The translations under genes were made by a program, and so were the position numbers. A stretch of DNA of 64,000 nucleotides from Betaproteobacteria bacterium (lineage in GTDB: Bacteria; Pseudomonadota; Gammaproteobacteria; Burkholderiales; UBA3065), in NCBI GenBank assembly GCA_027490755.1, contig JAIXXL010000004.1, positions 1-64,000 of the forward strand. Direction: 5' to 3'. Numbering within the stretch: position 1 is the first letter of the stretch; each line of letters begins with the position of its first letter. This document shows positions 1 to 10,897 of this stretch, piece by piece. Under the pieces are notes generated by a model. It was not told where the DNA came from. It saw only the letters and a list, made by a program, of their open reading frames with translations, and did no database searches.

Positions 1-1193
1 GGCAGCCCACCACGCTTGGCCACGCCCTGGATCTGGCGGACCATGGTGTCTGACAACACCAGCCCTGACGCCAGCAGCAGGACGCCCTTCTGATTCTTCC
101 AGTCGCGCGCCAGGACCATGCTGCTGCGCAGTTCTGATGCGTCGAGTTCGATGAGGTCGACCTCCTCCTCGGGCATGCGCGAGATGACCACATCCAGCGC
201 ATCGACCACCGCGCCAGGGAAGCGGCCGCCGACCTGGCCTCGGGTGGCGGAGATGGCACTGTTCTGTGTGTGCCGCTCGATGGCCCGGCGCCCCATGACC
301 AGGTCGAGGTAGAACTTGATGGCGCTGAGGATCGATGCGCCGATCGGCACGGCATCGCCGACCAAGCCATCCGGGAAGCCCATGCCATCCACGCGCTCGT
401 GTTGGTGACGGATGATCATCGAGGCGTTGGCCAGCTCCTCGATCGGCATCAGGATGATCTCGGCGCTGAGCGGATGCTGCCGGTAGAGCTTGAACTCTTC
501 CTGTGTCATCGATACCTGTGGCTTGTCCAGCAGGTCATCAGGAAAGCCGATCTTGCCGATCTCGTGCAGCAGCGCGGCGTGGTAGACGTCGTTCTGGACG
601 TCTTGCGGCAAACCCATCTCGGCCGCCACCTGCCTGGCGATGATCGCGGCGCGGTGGCAGTAGCCCGCCATTCGGCCGTTGCGATGCTCCAGCACCGAGG
701 AGAGCATGCGGATCGACGCGTTGAAGTTGCCGCGGATGCTGCGCAAGGCCTGCTGCAGCTCACCGTTGAGGCGGTGCAGCTCGTTGTTGGCGTCCTCGAG
801 GCGCTCGATGCCGACCAGCTTGAGCTGGGCGCGGACGCGCGCGAACAGCACCGGCGGACTGACCGGCTTGTAGATGTAGTCAACAGCGCCCACCTCGAAA
901 CCCAAGGTCTCGTTGACGTCATCGGCCAAGGCGGTGACGAAGACCACCGGGATGCCGGCGGTACGGGGGTCGTGCTTGAGCCGGCTGCAAGTGCCGAAGC
1001 CGTCGAGGTTGGGCATCATCACGTCGCACAGGATCAGGTCCGGGACGTGTTCAGTGGCGATCTCGATGGCCTGCAGGCCGTCCTTGGCGAACAGCAGCCG
1101 GTACTCGTCCTTGAGGATCTCGCGCAGGATCGCGAGATTGGTGCTCTCGTCGTCGACCAGTAGCAGTGTGGGGCGGTTGGCAGGCTTGGACAT
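1..1193 (-). CDS. Response regulator, receiver plus HD-GYP-like domain (partial, 3' end outside window)
   Basis: The reading frame opens with ATG at 1193 and is still open at base 1. Residues 1-125 form a receiver domain with phospho-acceptor Asp57 in LILCDVMMP and the conserved Lys in YIYKPVSPP. After a helical linker, residues about 165-330 resemble an HD-GYP cyclic-di-GMP phosphodiesterase: LLHEIGKIGFPDD at 208-220 and HQHERVDGMGFPDG at 263-276. The usual His-Asp metal pair reads His210-Glu211 and the GYP loop reads GFP, so enzymatic activity is uncertain. The gene starts 10 bases after the stop of the hybrid kinase, so the two are almost certainly one operon and the kinase is the likely phosphodonor. 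Family assignment is firm. Whether it cleaves cyclic-di-GMP is not shown. Confidence 0.85.
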   Translation of the reverse strand, partial: MSKPANRPTLLLVDDESTNLAILREILKDEYRLLFAKDGLQAIEIATEHVPDLILCDVMMPNLDGFGTCSRLKHDPRTAGIPVVFVTALADDVNETLGFEVGAVDYIYKPVSPPVLFARVRAQLKLVGIERLEDANNELHRLNGELQQALRSIRGNFNASIRMLSSVLEHRNGRMAGYCHRAAIIARQVAAEMGLPQDVQNDVYHAALLHEIGKIGFPDDLLDKPQVSMTQEEFKLYRQHPLSAEIILMPIEELANASMIIRHQHERVDGMGFPDGLVGDAVPIGASILSAIKFYLDLVMGRRAIERHTQNSAISATRGQVGGRFPGAVVDALDVVISRMPEEEVDLIELDASELRSSMVLARDWKNQKGVLLLASGLVLSDTMVRQIQGVAKRGGL

Positions 1194-1203
1194 ACTCTTG
1201 CGT

Positions 1204-4107
<2,904 letters not shown>

Positions 4108-4134
4108 GGCCCGGGCACCCGGTTTATAGAAATA

Positions 4135-4163
4135 CCTGATTTAGCAATTTACTACGAATCAGG
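4135..4163. promoter_or_regulatory. AT-rich inverted repeat in the leader of the hybrid kinase gene
   Basis: CCTGATT (4135-4141) and AATCAGG (4157-4163) are perfect 7-base arms around a 15-base AT-rich spacer, in an otherwise GC-rich region. On the minus strand a TATAAA hexamer (4128-4123) lies between this site and the kinase start. The arrangement fits an operator over a promoter or an mRNA hairpin. No regulator is identified. Confidence 0.4.
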
Positions 4164-4206
4164 CGATTTCAAGCTCCGAAAAGGAGCCCGGTGGCAGGCA
4201 GCGCTG

Positions 4207-5223
4207 CTACATCTCGAGGCAGATCTTGCCGAAGTGGCGGTTGGATTCCTGGTGCCGGAACGCCGCCACGATGTCCTCGAGCGGGTAGACCGAGTCGATG
4301 ACCGGGCGGATGCCGTTGGCCTCGACGGCGCGGATCATGTTGAGCTGGTGCTTGCGGTTGCCCACCAGCACGCCGCGCAGATGCAGGTGACGGGCAATGG
4401 CGGTGATGACCGACATGTTGCCCTCGAGCCCGGTGAGGATGCCGATGATCGACACCTGGCCGCCGATGCGCGCCGCCAGCATGGACTGCGCCAGCGTGCC
4501 CGGCCCGCCCAGCTCGACCACGTGATCGACGCCGACGCCGCCGGTGAGCTTGCGCGCGGTCTCGCCCCAGGCCGGATCTTCGCGGTAATTGATGACGTGG
4601 TCGGCTCCCAGCTCGCGCAGTCGCTCGGCCTTCGCCGGGCTGGAGGTGGTGGCGATCACGGTGGCCCCGGCTGCCTTGGCGAACTGCAGCGCGAACACCG
4701 AGACGCCGCCGCTGCCCTGGGTCAGCACGGTGTCGCCGGGCTTGATATGGCCACCCTCGAACAGCGCGTACCAGGCGGTCAGGCCGGCGCAGGTCAGCGT
4801 GGCTGCCTCGGCGTGGCTCCAGCCCTTGGGCGCCAGGGTGAAGGCGCTGGCCGGCACGGTGACTGCCTCGCGGGCGTAGCCGTCGATACCGTCGCCGGGC
4901 ACGCGCGAGAAATCGCCCTGGGCGATGCCCGGCTCGCCGTCAGGCCACTCGGGGAAGAACAGGCTGACCACGTGGTCGCCGACCTTGAGCTCGGTCACGC
5001 CGGCCCCCACCGCGGTGACCACGCCGGCGCCGTCGGACATCGGGATACGCGGCTCGCTCGGGCCCCAGGCGCCGCTGACCACCGCGTAGTCGTGGTAGTT
5101 GAGCGAGCTGGCGTGCAGGCGGACGGTGATCTCGCCGGCACCCGGCGCGCGTGGCTGGTCGCTGCCGACGACGACCTTGTCGAAGCCGCCGCCCGGCTGG
5201 ACGACGATGGTCTTGATGCTCAT
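4207..5223 (-). CDS. Zinc-independent medium-chain dehydrogenase/reductase (NAD(P)-dependent alcohol dehydrogenase/quinone oxidoreductase type)
   Basis: The 338-residue product starts MSIKTIVVQPGG at 5223; the open frame extends upstream, but that extension is Arg/Ser-rich shadow sequence. It shows the MDR fold: a GroES-like N-terminal half with MSDGAGVVTAVGAGV, then a Rossmann domain with the nucleotide motif GSGGVSVFALQFAKAAGA. The structural-zinc cysteine cluster and the catalytic zinc ligands of classical alcohol dehydrogenases are not evident, which favours the zinc-independent quinone-reductase-like branch. It lies 19 bases after the stop of the parvulin gene on the same strand and may be cotranscribed. 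The substrate cannot be predicted. Confidence 0.85.
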   Translation of the reverse strand: MSIKTIVVQPGGGFDKVVVGSDQPRAPGAGEITVRLHASSLNYHDYAVVSGAWGPSEPRIPMSDGAGVVTAVGAGVTELKVGDHVVSLFFPEWPDGEPGIAQGDFSRVPGDGIDGYAREAVTVPASAFTLAPKGWSHAEAATLTCAGLTAWYALFEGGHIKPGDTVLTQGSGGVSVFALQFAKAAGATVIATTSSPAKAERLRELGADHVINYREDPAWGETARKLTGGVGVDHVVELGGPGTLAQSMLAARIGGQVSIIGILTGLEGNMSVITAIARHLHLRGVLVGNRKHQLNMIRAVEANGIRPVIDSVYPLEDIVAAFRHQESNRHFGKICLEM

Positions 5224-5242
5224 GGCCCGATGCTCCGCGGCG

Positions 5243-6034
5243 TTACTCGATCTTGGCCTTGGCGCGCAGGTCGCGCACCATCTGCTCGATGGCGCGGCGC
5301 TGCATGAACTGGTTGAGTTCGCCGCGGACCTGCTCGAACGCCGGTGGCTGCGCCTTGCGGACATCTTCGACACGGATGATGTGGTTGCCAAATTCGGTCT
5401 TCACCAGGTCGCTGGTCTCGCCCTTCTTCAGCTTCTTCATGGCGTCGAGGAAAGGCGCCACCAGGTTGGCGTCGCTGCGCACCCAGCCCAGCTCGCCACC
5501 CTTGGCCTTGGTGCCGGTGTCCTCGGACAGGGTCGAGGCCAGCTTGTCGAACTTCTCACCCTTCTTCAGCCGCGCCAGTACGGCCTTGGCGGCCTTCTCG
5601 TCCTTGATCAGGATGTGGCGGGTCTGGAACTCGTCGACCACAGCCAACTCGCCCTTGAGCTTGTCGTACTCGGCACGCAGGTCGGCGTCGGCCACCGTGT
5701 GCTCCTTGGCCCAGATCTGCAGGAAGCTGTTGATCAGGATATTGCTGCGCGCCAGCTCGATCTGCTCGCGCACCTCGTCGCGCCCGCCGATGCCGTCGGT
5801 ACTCGCCTGCTGCAGGATAAGTTCGCGGGCGATCAGCTCGTCCTTGATCCGCGTGCGCAGTTCGGGCGTGTCCTGCTGGCCCTGGGTGATCAGGTTGCGT
5901 GCCGCTGTCTCGACCTGTGACTGGCGGATGGCGACACCGTTGACGGTGGCGACCACGTCATCGGCAGCCGATACAGCGATCGGTGCGGCGAGGGTGAGGG
6001 CCAGTGCGGCGGCGAAAAAAGTGTGGCGCTTCAT
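5243..6034 (-). CDS. Periplasmic parvulin-type peptidyl-prolyl cis-trans isomerase
   Basis: The product has 263 residues. It begins with a typical signal peptide (MKRHTFFAAALALTLAAP, likely cut near VSAA|DD). An N-terminal helical chaperone region (residues 28-120) is like that of PpiC/SurA/PrsA proteins. A rotamase domain (about 132-230) follows, with QTRHILIKDEKAA, GGELGWV, FLDAMKKLKKGE and FGNHIIRVEDVR. It should catalyse prolyl isomerisation and assist folding of envelope proteins in the periplasm. It is shorter than SurA, having one rotamase domain instead of two. It precedes the MDR oxidoreductase by 19 bases. Family assignment is strong. The specific ortholog (PpiC- or PrsA-like) is not resolved. 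Confidence 0.9.
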   Translation of the reverse strand: MKRHTFFAAALALTLAAPIAVSAADDVVATVNGVAIRQSQVETAARNLITQGQQDTPELRTRIKDELIARELILQQASTDGIGGRDEVREQIELARSNILINSFLQIWAKEHTVADADLRAEYDKLKGELAVVDEFQTRHILIKDEKAAKAVLARLKKGEKFDKLASTLSEDTGTKAKGGELGWVRSDANLVAPFLDAMKKLKKGETSDLVKTEFGNHIIRVEDVRKAQPPAFEQVRGELNQFMQRRAIEQMVRDLRAKAKIE

Positions 6035-6113
6035 GTCGTTGGGCTCCGGGTCCGGGGCGATGCGCCCCTCGATGGCGCGAGAGTATAGGGCCTGACAGCG
6101 TCTCGCCGGCTGC

Positions 6114-6404
6114 TCAGGGGCCGACAGACTCGGCCGGTGTCAAGGCGGTGATGGCGACCGCGTGCAGGCGCACCGGCATCAGGTCGCCGAGCAGCGCGTA
6201 GATGCGGCGGTGGCGGGCCACCGTCGCCAGCCCGTCGAACTGCGGCGAGACGATGCGCAGCACCAGGTGGCCGCCACCGTTGCTGCCGGCGTGCCCGGCG
6301 TGGCGGGCGCTGTCGTCGCGCAGGTCGAGCACTGTCGGTGCCAGCGCCTGCAGCCGCTGGCGCACCTCGTCGGCCAGTGCGCCGACTGCCGCCGGCGAGG
6401 TCAC
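6114..6404 (-). CDS. bolA: BolA family protein
   Basis: This is a 96-residue BolA/IbaG-type protein with the class II KH-like fold. The diagnostic core is [31 protein letters not shown], seen around residues 46-77 in shorter motifs: the SPQFDG loop, the [13 protein letters not shown] helix and the closing [11 protein letters not shown] strand. BolA proteins bind 2Fe-2S clusters with monothiol glutaredoxins and act in iron homeostasis and stress morphology. The start is GTG at 6404, which overlaps the YciI stop (GTGA), so the two genes are translationally coupled. This yciB-yciI-bolA cluster is common in proteobacteria. Confidence 0.9.
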   Translation of the reverse strand: MTSPAAVGALADEVRQRLQALAPTVLDLRDDSARHAGHAGSNGGGHLVLRIVSPQFDGLATVARHRRIYALLGDLMPVRLHAVAITALTPAESVGP

Positions 6405-6703
6405 TGCGGGAAGACCTTGCGGAAGGGTTTCACGGTGACGCGAGCGTAGACCCCGGCAGCCACGTAGGGGTCGGCGTCGGCCCAGGCCTGGGCGTCGGCC
6501 AGCGAGTCGAACTGCGCCACCACCAGGCTGCCGCTGAAGCCGGCCGGGCCCGGGTCCTCGCTGTCGATGGCCGGGTGCGGGCCGGCCAGCAGCAGCCGGC
6601 CCTCGGCCTGCAGCGCGCTCAGGCGCTCGATGTGTGCAGGGCGGGCCTGGACGCGCAGCGGCAGCGATGCCGGGACGTCTTCACTGATGATGGCGTAGAA
6701 CAT
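6401..6703 (-). CDS. yciI: YciI family protein
   Basis: The 100-residue product has the YCII ferredoxin-like fold. It starts with the strand [11 protein letters not shown], then has the conserved RPAHIERL helix and the [10 protein letters not shown] turn, and contains the candidate active-site His/Asp pair in HIERL and AIDSEDPG. It ends with [22 protein letters not shown]. The biochemical role of YciI proteins is not settled; they are related to muconolactone isomerase-like enzymes. It lies 9 bases downstream of the septation gene and overlaps bolA by 4 bases, consistent with a three-gene operon. Confidence 0.9.
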   Translation of the reverse strand: MFYAIISEDVPASLPLRVQARPAHIERLSALQAEGRLLLAGPHPAIDSEDPGPAGFSGSLVVAQFDSLADAQAWADADPYVAAGVYARVTVKPFRKVFPQ

Positions 6704-6712
6704 GCGTACTCC

Positions 6713-7324
6713 TCAGGATTCAGGTGATTCGGGCAGATGGCGCGACAGCCACACGCCCTGTGCGGCGACGAACAGCAGCATCAGGCCGATGCCACCGTAG
6801 AGCTTGAAGCTGACCCAGGTCGCCTCGTCGAAGTTGCGCGCCACATACAGGTTGAGCGCGCCCATGACGGCGAAGAAGGCCACCCAGGCGAGGTTGAGAC
6901 GCGCCCAGACCGCCGGCGGCAGCTGCAGCTGCTCGCCCATCAGGGTGCGGATCAGGTTGCGCCGCAGCAGCCAGGCCGAGCCAGCCAGCGTGCTGGCAAA
7001 GGTCCAGTAGAGCAGCGTCGGCTTCCACATGATGAAGGCCGGGTCCTGCAGCCAGAGGGTCAGGCCGCCCGTGACGACGATCAGCGCCAGGCTGACCCAG
7101 AGCATGGTGTCGACGCGGCGGCGCATGGCCAGCAGCCAGCCGACCTGGGCCACGCTGGCGGCGATGGCCACCGCGGTGGCGAGCAGGATCGGCGCCAGCC
7201 GCTCGCCGATGCCGGTCAGGCCGACGTCGGCCAGCAGCTGCGAGGCCATGGCGGCGTCGCCGCCCGCCCAGCGGTAGGCAGCGAAGAACAGGATGACGGG
7301 CAGCAGGTCGAAGAGGAAGCGCAT
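6713..7324 (-). CDS. yciB: Inner membrane intracellular septation protein A (YciB family)
   Basis: The 203-residue integral membrane protein starts MRFLFDLLPVILFFAAYRW at 7324. The open frame extends upstream to 7462, but only this start gives the conserved YciB N terminus. About five to six hydrophobic segments are visible, along with family signatures such as QLLADVG, KPTLLYWTF and NEATWVSFKLYG-like sequence (here FDEATWVSFKLYGGIG). YciB/IspA proteins affect cell-envelope integrity and septation and interact with divisome components. It is the first gene of the yciB-yciI-bolA group. The 5' flank contains a copy of the repeat described at 7357-7422. Confidence 0.92.
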   Translation of the reverse strand: MRFLFDLLPVILFFAAYRWAGGDAAMASQLLADVGLTGIGERLAPILLATAVAIAASVAQVGWLLAMRRRVDTMLWVSLALIVVTGGLTLWLQDPAFIMWKPTLLYWTFASTLAGSAWLLRRNLIRTLMGEQLQLPPAVWARLNLAWVAFFAVMGALNLYVARNFDEATWVSFKLYGGIGLMLLFVAAQGVWLSRHLPESPES

Positions 7325-7356
7325 GGCTGGCGATGATAACCGCCACAAGGCAGCCC

Positions 7357-7422
7357 CCGTCGGGTGTCCTTTTCGAAGCGTCCTTACGCAGCAGGGCGTG
7401 AGAACAAGTGACACCCGAGGTA
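7357..7422 (-). repeat. Possible third, diverged copy of the intergenic repeat (copy C)
   Basis: Perfect arms CGGGTGTC (7361-7368) and GACACCCG (7410-7417) enclose a 41-base spacer containing TTTTCGAAGCG and GTGAGAACAAGTG. The order of blocks (CGGG arm, CTTTTCGAAG, GAGA..AGTG, CCCGA.GG arm) parallels the copies at 13567-13668 and 25891-25976. It lies 3' of murB on the same strand. Similarity is weaker than between the other two copies. Confidence 0.45.
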
Positions 7423-7464
7423 GCGGGCTGCCGGGCACCGCAGGCAGTGGTCCGCCGGGCACCG

Positions 7465-8475
7465 TCAGACGATCCGCACCTCGGGCTCGAGGGTGATGCC
7501 GAAGCGGTCGGCCACGCTGGCCTGGATCTGCTGCGCCAGGCTGGCGATCTGGCTGCCGGTGGCGCGGCCGTGGTTGACCAGCACCAGCGCGTGGCCCGCG
7601 TGCACGCCGGCGTCACCGGAGCGGCGCCCCTTCCAGCCGCAGGCCTCGATCAGCCAGCCGGCCGGGATCTTCACGCCGCCATACGCCGCGAACTGCGGCA
7701 TGGCGGGGTGTTCCTCGCGCAGCCTGGCGGCCTGCGCCTCGGGCACCACCGGGTTACGGAAGAAGCTGCCGGCGTTGCCGATCTGCGCCGGGTCCGGCAG
7801 CTTGCGGCGGCGGATGGCGCTCACCGCCGCGGCCACCTGCGCCGCGGTGGGGTCGGCGATCTTGCCGGCAGCGAGCTCCTCGCGGATCTCGCCGTAGTCC
7901 AGCTCCAGCTCGGGCTTGCGCGACAGGCGGAAGGCGACGCGGGTGATCAGCCGCCGGCCCGGCTCGCGCTTGAAGACACTGTCGCGGTAAGCAAAGCCGC
8001 AGTCGGCGTTGTAGAAGCGCTCGGCGCGGCCACCGCGCAGGTCCAGCGTCTCGACCCAAAGCAGGCTGTCGCGCAACTCGACGCCGTAGGCGCCGATGTT
8101 CTGGATCGGCGCCGCGCCCAGCGTGCCGGGGATCAGGGCAAGGTTCTCCAGCCCGCCCAGCCCCAGGCCCAGGGTCCAGCGCACGAAGCCGTCCCAGCTC
8201 TCGCCGGCGCCACCGGCCACGGTCACGGTATCGCCCTGGGTCTCGATGATCTCGCGGTCGAGCATCTGCGGCAGCACCACCAGCCCCTCCCAGTCGGCGG
8301 TGAACAGCAGGTTGCTGCCGCCCCCCATCACCAGCACCGGGCGCGCCAGCAGCGCCGGACGGCGCAGCAGGTCGCGCGCCTCGCCGGGACTGCGCAGGCG
8401 CAACAGCGCCGAGGCGCGGGCAGGAACGCGGAAGGTGTTGAGCGGAGCCAGGTCCGCGCCGTACTCGATGTGCAT
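7465..8475 (-). CDS. murB: UDP-N-acetylenolpyruvoylglucosamine reductase
   Basis: The 336-residue type I MurB catalyses the NADPH- and FAD-dependent reduction that yields UDP-N-acetylmuramate, the second committed step of peptidoglycan synthesis, in the cytoplasm. It begins with the family signature [14 protein letters not shown]. The FAD-binding core has [10 protein letters not shown] and [20 protein letters not shown]. Catalytic motifs include FAYRDSVFK and the proton-donor Ser in [10 protein letters not shown], then the type I C-terminal [18 protein letters not shown] and a final LEPEVRIV. Length and motif order are normal. It diverges from yaaA across a 64-base gap. Confidence 0.97.
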   Translation of the reverse strand: MHIEYGADLAPLNTFRVPARASALLRLRSPGEARDLLRRPALLARPVLVMGGGSNLLFTADWEGLVVLPQMLDREIIETQGDTVTVAGGAGESWDGFVRWTLGLGLGGLENLALIPGTLGAAPIQNIGAYGVELRDSLLWVETLDLRGGRAERFYNADCGFAYRDSVFKREPGRRLITRVAFRLSRKPELELDYGEIREELAAGKIADPTAAQVAAAVSAIRRRKLPDPAQIGNAGSFFRNPVVPEAQAARLREEHPAMPQFAAYGGVKIPAGWLIEACGWKGRRSGDAGVHAGHALVLVNHGRATGSQIASLAQQIQASVADRFGITLEPEVRIV

Positions 8476-8539
8476 GTGGGGCGATGGCTGCGCGCCGACC
8501 TACAATGCCGGCATTCTGCACCACCACCTCGCCACGCCG

Positions 8540-9328
8540 ATGCTGATCGTCCTCTCACCTGCCAAATCGCTGGACTACGACACGCCGCCACACGTGGAAA
8601 CGGCCACCGAGCCTCGCTTCGTGCCGCAGAGCGCCGAGCTGATCGGCACCCTGCGCGAGAAGAGCCCGCAGGACATCGCCGCGCTGATGGACCTCTCGGA
8701 CAAGCTGGCGCTGCTGAACGTGGAGCGCTACGCCAGCTGGAGCCCGCAGTTCACGCCGGCCAACAGCAAGCAGGCGGCGCTGGCCTTCGACGGCGACGTC
8801 TACGACGGGCTGTCGGCGCGGACACTCTCGGCCGAGGAGCTGGCCTGGGCGCAGGACCACATCCGCATCCTCTCCGGGCTTTACGGCGTGCTGCGCCCGC
8901 TCGACCGCATGCAGCCCTACCGGCTGGAGATGGGCACCGCGCTGCCCAACGCCGGCGGCCGCGACCTTTACGCGTTCTGGGGCAGCCGCATCGCCGCGTC
9001 GCTCAACGCCGACTTTGGCGAAGACCCGCAGCCGGTGCTGCTCAACCTGGCCAGCGAGGAATACTTCAAGGCGGTCTGCCCGAAGACCCTGCGCGCCCGC
9101 GTGGTCACACCGGTGTTCGAGGACGAGAAGGCCGGCAAGTACAAGATCATTAGCTTCTACGCCAAAAGAGCGCGCGGCCTGATGGCGCGCTGGGTGGTCA
9201 CGCACCGCGCCACCGAGCCCGAGCAACTGAAGGGCTTCGACAGCGCCGGCTACCGCTTTGCGCCGGAGGCGTCCAAGGCCGACCGGTGGGTGTTCCGTCG
9301 CAGCGAGGCGGCCGCGCAGGCCGCTTGA
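8540..9328 (+). CDS. yaaA: Peroxide stress protein YaaA
   Basis: The 262-residue protein of the YaaA/DUF328 family starts [14 protein letters not shown] at 8540; the longer open frame upstream is murB shadow. Conserved blocks include LSPAKSLD, the [21 protein letters not shown] stretch, [22 protein letters not shown] and [11 protein letters not shown]. In E. coli YaaA lowers intracellular free iron during hydrogen peroxide stress and so protects DNA and proteins; it also binds DNA with a helix-hairpin-helix-like surface. The gene stands alone, divergent from murB. Confidence 0.95.
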   Translation: MLIVLSPAKSLDYDTPPHVETATEPRFVPQSAELIGTLREKSPQDIAALMDLSDKLALLNVERYASWSPQFTPANSKQAALAFDGDVYDGLSARTLSAEELAWAQDHIRILSGLYGVLRPLDRMQPYRLEMGTALPNAGGRDLYAFWGSRIAASLNADFGEDPQPVLLNLASEEYFKAVCPKTLRARVVTPVFEDEKAGKYKIISFYAKRARGLMARWVVTHRATEPEQLKGFDSAGYRFAPEASKADRWVFRRSEAAAQAA

Positions 9329-9459
9329 GCCGTGACGCAGTGCGCAAGCCTGCGCCATGTCAGGGCTTTTGCAGTGGCAGCAGAATTGAATCTATCCGCG
9401 GCGAGCCGGTCCACTCATCGGCAACCGTTCGCTCACAGACCCACGCGAAAGGAAACAAC

Positions 9460-9798
9460 ATGACCAGCACCACACGCATCGTCATCGCCTTCATCGCCGG
9501 CGCCGCCATCGCCGCAGCCGGCATGCTGGCCGCCCACGAGAGCGGCCTGATCGGGCACGGTGAGCGCTCCATCGCACGCAAGCTGCAGAAGGCAGCCGAG
9601 ATCCTGCCGCTCGAGGAGATCCACGCCAAGGCACTGGCCGCCAAGCCCGGACGCATCATCGAGAGCGACTTCGAGGTCAAGGGCACGCGCTTCACCTACG
9701 AGATCGACATCCTCGACGAGCAGGGCGTGTTCTGGGAGGTCGAGATCAACGCCAAGACTGGCGAAGTGGTGCGTGCTCAGCCGGAGCTAGACGACTGA
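9460..9798 (+). CDS. PepSY-domain-like exported or membrane-anchored protein
   Basis: The 112-residue product has an N-terminal hydrophobic segment (residues 6-25, IVIAFIAGAAIAAAGMLAA) that acts as a signal or anchor. A single PepSY-like domain follows, with the pattern LEEIHAKALAAKPGRIIESDF, then FTYEIDILDEQGV and a terminal EVEINAKTGEVVRAQPE. Such domains are found in small periplasmic proteins that may inhibit proteases or bind metals; no specific role can be given here. A good ribosome site (AAAGGAAA) lies 7-8 bases before ATG. The stop overlaps the start of psiE by one base, so the two are coupled. Confidence 0.8.
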   Translation: MTSTTRIVIAFIAGAAIAAAGMLAAHESGLIGHGERSIARKLQKAAEILPLEEIHAKALAAKPGRIIESDFEVKGTRFTYEIDILDEQGVFWEVEINAKTGEVVRAQPELDD

Positions 9799-10274
9799 TG
9801 GCCGGCGCCAGCAAGCCACCCGAGATGCGCGAGCTGGCTCGCCAGCACTCGCTCTGGGAGTCGCGCAGCCGTTCGGTGGGCGGGGCCATGGTGGGCGTCT
9901 TCCACCACCTGATGCTATTCACCATCGGCGCGGCCACGGTGTGGGCGGCGGGCGATGCGGTGCTGGGCATGGTGCTGCAGCGTCACGCCAGCGTCGAGGA
10001 CCTGCTGCTGCTGTTCATCTATCTGGAGCTGGGCGCGATGGTCGGGATCTATTTCCAGACCAATCACATGCCGGTGCGATTCCTCATCTACGTCGGCATC
10101 ACGGCGCTGACCCGGCACCTGATCGACCTCGTCAACGTCAAGACCGACACCACCACCATCCTCATCTGGAGCGGCTCGGTGCTGGTGCTGTCGCTGTCGG
10201 TGGTGGTGCTGCGCTACGCCTCGTTCAACTACCCGTCGGACAAGCGAGCGGTCGGGCGGACCGACGCGGACTGA
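9798..10274 (+). CDS. psiE: Phosphate-starvation-inducible PsiE family membrane protein
   Basis: The 158-residue protein has four predicted transmembrane segments. The PsiE signature is the loop LLLLFIYLELGAMVGIYFQ followed by NHMPVRFLIYVGITALTRH and a last segment ending in VVVLRYASF. The family was named for induction under phosphate starvation in E. coli, and its molecular function is unknown. It overlaps the upstream PepSY-like gene by one base, which indicates cotranscription. No pho box was recognised upstream. Confidence 0.88.
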   Translation: MAGASKPPEMRELARQHSLWESRSRSVGGAMVGVFHHLMLFTIGAATVWAAGDAVLGMVLQRHASVEDLLLLFIYLELGAMVGIYFQTNHMPVRFLIYVGITALTRHLIDLVNVKTDTTTILIWSGSVLVLSLSVVVLRYASFNYPSDKRAVGRTDAD

Positions 10275-10293
10275 GTCGCGGCAGACTCGCCCT

Positions 10294-10884
10294 ATGATCT
10301 TCAGTGACACGTTCGTGTGGCTTCACCTGCCGAAAACCGGTGGCACGACCATGAATAAGGTCTTCCGGGAGCGCGGCATTGCAGGAATCTGGGTTGACCC
10401 CGACCATCTACCGGCCAAGCACGATTCGATTGCGCTCCGTGAGGATCGCGAGGGGTGGTTGGTTGGCGAGCGTCGAAGATTCCTGACCGCGAGGCGTCTA
10501 GATAGTTGGCTCGTCAGCGACTGGAAACACAAACGCTGCTTCATGGGCCTCGCAGATCTGCCGTTCGATCCGGTGAGGTGTGGCCTCTTCTACTCTCTGC
10601 GACTTGGCGGCGTTTGGGTGGCCGCCGATTGGTGGCTCAGGTATTTCGCACTGGATGACCAGATGACGGCACTGCGTCTCGAGCACCTCGGGGAAGACCT
10701 CAACCGTCTCATGTTGCCGCTGTTGCCCGTCAGTACTGCACCTTTCGACAGCATTACTCGGGAAAATGCGGCTCCCGATGCGTCAGGCGAGGAGGTTCCG
10801 CCGTTCAGCGAGGCGGATCTAAAACGCATGGGGGCCAACAATCCAGTCTGGAGCGAGTGGCAGCGGCATATCTACGGGTATTGA
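10294..10884 (+). CDS. Sulfotransferase-like protein, short and of atypical composition
   Basis: The 196-residue product begins with WLHLPKTGGTTMNKVF (residues 9-24), which matches the PAPS 5'-phosphosulfate-binding loop (P-loop-like PKTGGTT) of sulfotransferases. Later it has LRLEHLGEDLNRLM (about 129-142), a motif often seen in the C-terminal half of bacterial sulfotransferases. The usual central Arg-Asp-Pro 3'-phosphate motif is not evident, and the protein is shorter than typical 250-300-residue enzymes. It may therefore be internally shortened. Codon use is visibly more AT-rich and less biased than in neighbouring genes, a sign of horizontal acquisition. It lies 19 bases after psiE and runs toward ubiD. 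Function and activity are uncertain. Confidence 0.55.
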   Translation: MIFSDTFVWLHLPKTGGTTMNKVFRERGIAGIWVDPDHLPAKHDSIALREDREGWLVGERRRFLTARRLDSWLVSDWKHKRCFMGLADLPFDPVRCGLFYSLRLGGVWVAADWWLRYFALDDQMTALRLEHLGEDLNRLMLPLLPVSTAPFDSITRENAAPDASGEEVPPFSEADLKRMGANNPVWSEWQRHIYGY

Positions 10885-10897
10885 AAAATGCTCTTTA

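Noticed and set aside
9342..9355. Hairpin GCGCA-AGCC-TGCGC after yaaA
   Set aside because: The stem is only five bases and has no adjacent T-run, so it is not a convincing terminator.
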